Shown in pieces: positions 61,229-64,000 of a DNA stretch of 64,000 nucleotides. Under the pieces are notes generated by a model. The model worked only from the letters and a program-made list of their open reading frames with translations, did not search any database and was not told the DNA's origin. Position 1 is the stretch's first letter. Every line of letters begins with the position of its first letter. A program made the translations under genes and the position numbers. The stretch is from an uncultured Clostridia bacterium (lineage in GTDB: Bacteria; Bacillota; Clostridia; Oscillospirales; Acutalibacteraceae): NCBI GenBank assembly GCA_937916395.1, contig CALFTN010000059.1, forward strand, positions 62,001-126,000, in the 5' to 3' direction.

Positions 61229-61906
61229 TTATTTATTTGCAGGACACACCTTCATACATATACCACAAACTACACCACGACCGATATGATGATATTCCTT
61301 TTTCATATAATCGCTACATATTTTCGGACTAAAAATTTCTTCTCTTTTTATCCCCTCGTACCATTCAGTACCTAAAATTGCGCCAGACGGACACGCTTTA
61401 ACACACAAATCGCACCCTTTACAAATATCAGTAATAAGCTCACAATCTCTTTCTACAGGACAATCTGTAATTATTGTGCCAAGTCTTACTCTTGCGCCAT
61501 ATTCCTTATGTAAAAACAATGAATTTTTCCCTATTGCACCAAGTCCTGCTTTTCTTGCCGCTTCTTTATGAGAAAACCTACCATTAAAAGGTGTGTTTGG
61601 CATACTCTGAGAAGCTGCTACTGTTATATATTTATATCCCCTTGCTTCTAAAAACAATCCAGCCCGTAGAAGACAGCGGTCAATAAACGCATTGACGGTT
61701 CTGTAATGATTAAAATATGTGGGTGTCGGCTCTGAATTGATTTCATCAACAATTGCATCTGAAAGCTTAACAACAATGCTGACGGCATTCTGCATTTCGC
61801 CTGTATCTGCATTACCTAAATATGCGAATCCGACATCACTTACACCTTCATTTAGCAAAAGTGCTTTTAATTCATTCTGCAAAGACAAAATATCATTCTG
61901 TGCCAT
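61229..61906 (-). CDS. QueG-like double 4Fe-4S cluster protein
   Basis: This 225-residue protein resembles the C-terminal part of epoxyqueuosine reductase: AARKAGLGAIGKNSLFLHKEYGARVRLGTIITD, then ferredoxin motifs CKGCDLCVKACPSG and a second Cys set CGICMKVCP at the end. It is much shorter than QueG (about 380 residues) and lacks most of the cobalamin domain, so it is probably a separate electron-transfer or reductase protein. It overlaps the preceding oxidoreductase gene by 14 bp. Confidence 0.85.
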   Translation of the reverse strand: MAQNDILSLQNELKALLLNEGVSDVGFAYLGNADTGEMQNAVSIVVKLSDAIVDEINSEPTPTYFNHYRTVNAFIDRCLLRAGLFLEARGYKYITVAASQSMPNTPFNGRFSHKEAARKAGLGAIGKNSLFLHKEYGARVRLGTIITDCPVERDCELITDICKGCDLCVKACPSGAILGTEWYEGIKREEIFSPKICSDYMKKEYHHIGRGVVCGICMKVCPANK

Positions 61907-62873
61907 TATCTGTCCTCATTTTTTCCATACAGTTAAGTACCTTCTGGCTCATCGCAGCACATTCGTAATAAAGACCTTTATTTCTGTCAAAATCAGTTAT
62001 GAAATTATACATACTTCTCGCTTCATTTGACATAAGAGTAATTTTATCCTCAGAAGCAATTTCGTCAATTACATTACCTTTTTTGTCGAAGTTTTTAATT
62101 CCTTTCAACTGTGAAACAGAATCAAGTGTCACTGTTCCCTCATCACCTAAAATCTGCGATGAAGCTCTGCTCTCTGCTGTTTTTGAATATGTAATTGTAA
62201 CAATTTTATCTTTATACTTTAAAATTGCAGACCCTGAACCATCTGCTCCTGTAAAGAGAAAATGCTGTAATGCTGTAATCTGTTGAGGTTCACCAAATAA
62301 ATCTATCGCCGGATAAACACAATAAACACCCAAATCGTTAAGTGCTCCTGCTTTCATTTTAGGATTAAATATATTTGGTAAATCACCTGATAAAAGTGCA
62401 TCGTATTTTGAAGATAACTGTGAGTAATCAAAATGTGCTGAAGAAATATTACCAATACTCTGCACCGCTTCTTTTAAAGCATAACGTGTGCTTGTGTGCA
62501 TATACATAATAGCCTCAAAATATCTGACATTATTCTCTTCTGCCAAGAAAAACAGCTTTGAAAACTCTTCACTTGTTGTAGTAATCGGCTTTTCACAAAT
62601 TACATGCTTCTTATTCTCTAAAAGAAATTTACATTGTTCATAGTGGCAAGAGTTAGGACTTGCTACATAAACAAAATCTGTATCTGAATCCGCAACTTCT
62701 TCTATTGATGTGAAAACTCTTTGTGCTCCCACCGCCTGAGCGAATGCTTTACCTTTTTCTTCTGAACGTGAATAAACACCATCAAGCTGGAGGCCGTCAA
62801 CCATTTTTGCCCCTTCTATAAAAGAGTTTGTTATCCACGAGGTACCAATTACTGAATATTTAATTTCCTGCAT
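61893..62873 (-). CDS. Gfo/Idh/MocA-family NAD(P)-dependent oxidoreductase
   Basis: This protein of about 326 residues has an N-terminal Rossmann domain (KYSVIGTSWITNSFI, then VYSRSEEKGKAFA and FVYVASPNSCHYEQ) and the EKPITTT motif with the catalytic Lys. The C-terminal domain has GALNDLGVYCVYPAIDLFG, where the His of the usual DxxxH is replaced by Tyr. The family oxidises or reduces sugars and cyclitols. I use the ATG at 62873, which overlaps the GH20 stop as TGATG. Pairing with a hexosaminidase suggests an amino-sugar substrate. Confidence 0.9.
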   Translation of the reverse strand: MQEIKYSVIGTSWITNSFIEGAKMVDGLQLDGVYSRSEEKGKAFAQAVGAQRVFTSIEEVADSDTDFVYVASPNSCHYEQCKFLLENKKHVICEKPITTTSEEFSKLFFLAEENNVRYFEAIMYMHTSTRYALKEAVQSIGNISSAHFDYSQLSSKYDALLSGDLPNIFNPKMKAGALNDLGVYCVYPAIDLFGEPQQITALQHFLFTGADGSGSAILKYKDKIVTITYSKTAESRASSQILGDEGTVTLDSVSQLKGIKNFDKKGNVIDEIASEDKITLMSNEARSMYNFITDFDRNKGLYYECAAMSQKVLNCMEKMRTDNGTE

Positions 62874-64000
62874 CACTCATCGCCCCCTAATAGTTCATTT
62901 TTCTGTATTCTCAAAAAATCCACTACACTCTCTGGTGTTAATATTCTTTTACCATGTTTAATAAGACCTTTTATTGTCTTTTGTGGATTACCATCCCACT
63001 CACTTTTTTCAGCCACCGGTATTTTCATTTCTCTCAAAATATTACAATAAAACTGGGTTGTCAATAAAAACTGTAAATATCCTTTTTTGTTTCCACCATT
63101 CCATGCCGTTTCTGCCACTGCAAACCATCGTGGGAAACACATACAAGATAATTCGTTGAAGTTTTTAATATGCTCAGACCACGCTGGTGACTCGATTCCC
63201 AAGATAGAATTTTCTCCAATTTCGGTTAAGCCTTTAAGTTTTTTCGGCTTGAATTTATATATTCTTTCTAAGGAATTAACAGCATACGGATAATCAACAT
63301 ATAACGGAACATTACACTCAACAATCAACTTGTTTCCGTTATTTGCCCACTCTACACTCTTATTGTTTTTTTCAAGCCACAACGAAACTGCCATATTATT
63401 TGAATCAAGGTTACCACCTTTTAAAGCATCATTCCAGCAAATAGCAATCTTACCTTTTTTCTTGAGATACCTTGCTATTTCATTCATCAACCAGCCCTGT
63501 AATTCCTGAAAGTTCTTAAGCCCTAATTCCTCTTTTTTTGCACGACAATGTGGGCACTCTATCCAATTTTTCTTTGGTGCTTCGTCACCGCCAATATGAA
63601 AATATTTATCTGTAAAGATTTCACACATTTCATCAATTACAGCATAAATAACATTAAATGTTTCTTCTTTGCCTACGCATAAAATATCTTCGAATATGCC
63701 ACCCTTTGTTTTAGGTTCGATTTTTTCACCCTTGCAGGATATCTCTGGATATGCCGCAATCAATGATGTCGTATGACCCGGAATATCAAATTCTGGTATC
63801 ACTTCTATATATCTTTCGTGGCAATATTCGACAATTTCTTTAAGCTCTGCCTTAGTATAATAATATGCATATTCGTTCTGGTCATTTTCTTCTTTACTGA
63901 ATTCTGAAGCTCGTCTTTTACTGCCTACTTCTGTAAGAAGTGGATATTTTTCCATCTGAAAACGAAAGCCCTGATCATCAGTTAAATGAAAATGAAATTT
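62873..64000 (-). CDS. Beta-N-acetylhexosaminidase (GH20), 5' end outside the window
   Basis: The reading frame runs off the window edge: upstream of the ATG at 63955 it continues in frame with FHFHLTDDQGFRFQ, the conserved GH20 barrel start, so the true start lies beyond 64000. About 375 codons are present. The catalytic Asp-Glu pair is in YFHIGGDEAPKKNW; EFDIPGHTTSLIAAYP, ICWNDALKG and LTEIGENSILGIESPAWSEH are further family motifs. It releases terminal GlcNAc or GalNAc. Whether it has a signal peptide cannot be seen. It is first in an eight-gene run. Confidence 0.93.
   Translation of the reverse strand, partial: KFHFHLTDDQGFRFQMEKYPLLTEVGSKRRASEFSKEENDQNEYAYYYTKAELKEIVEYCHERYIEVIPEFDIPGHTTSLIAAYPEISCKGEKIEPKTKGGIFEDILCVGKEETFNVIYAVIDEMCEIFTDKYFHIGGDEAPKKNWIECPHCRAKKEELGLKNFQELQGWLMNEIARYLKKKGKIAICWNDALKGGNLDSNNMAVSLWLEKNNKSVEWANNGNKLIVECNVPLYVDYPYAVNSLERIYKFKPKKLKGLTEIGENSILGIESPAWSEHIKNFNELSCMCFPRWFAVAETAWNGGNKKGYLQFLLTTQFYCNILREMKIPVAEKSEWDGNPQKTIKGLIKHGKRILTPESVVDFLRIQKNELLGGDE

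Overview
The window looks like a chromosomal segment of a low-GC, Gram-positive gut or rumen Clostridia, most plausibly a Ruminococcus-like member of the Oscillospiraceae. The reasons are AT-rich DNA with strong AGGAGG-type ribosome binding sites and TTGACA/TATAAT promoters, three secreted proteins with type I dockerins, the Firmicutes order rimP-nusA-rnpM-ylxQ-infB-rbfA-nrnA-truB-ribF, a Bacillus-type SOS box before recA, and a BlaI/BlaR1 pair. No tRNA, rRNA, CRISPR array, phage or classical insertion sequence was seen. Genus placement is inference.

Layout. 1-5535: the tail of a sugar epimerase, rmuC, a BlaI/M56 sensor operon, a RelB/YafQ toxin-antitoxin pair and an orphan gene. 5691-10463: a tight operon malQ, HAD phosphatase, secreted dockerin protein, glpK. 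10645-16454: a 1404-residue dockerin protein and a radical SAM protein. 16684-22219: a four-gene sugar operon (MFS transporter, DUF4091 protein, unknown membrane protein, GH29 fucosidase) ending in two tandem terminators. 22319-26500: a small Cys-rich protein and an Xre regulator transcribed divergently, a membrane protein, and a MacB-like ABC fusion. 26548-32379: an epimerase, maf, a sugar symporter and proB-proA-proC. 32458-41562: a MecA-like adaptor facing the translation/transcription operon, which starts at rimP and ends at rpe. 41733-48582: a second Xre/membrane-protein pair, yhbY, the recA-recX-rimO-pgsA-cysS cluster, and rpmB. 48788-52722: an LRR-dockerin protein, two small unknowns and an AAA ATPase between duplicated terminators. 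52801-56090: a leaderless sialidase with cysK and cysE. 56352-64000: an eight-gene run from GH20 hexosaminidase through an oxidoreductase, a QueG-like ferredoxin protein, a two-component system, an RNA methyltransferase, a lipid kinase and plsC.

How it fits together. Carbohydrate functions recur: dockerin proteins at the surface, and fucosidase, sialidase, hexosaminidase, glucanotransferase, glycerol kinase and two MFS importers that appear cytoplasmic or membrane-bound. This suggests import of glycan fragments followed by intracellular trimming.

The most unusual signal is a family of short elements bounded by inverted arrays of 7-bp repeats (41693-42448, 42863-42995, 56174-56365). One copy encloses a divergent Xre/membrane-protein pair. 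The arrays reach into the 3' ends of neighbouring genes and supply their stop codons. A second signal is that two unrelated loci carry Xre regulators behind the same promoter layout: two 17-bp palindromes offset by 25 bp around the same -35 box, but with different half-site sequences.
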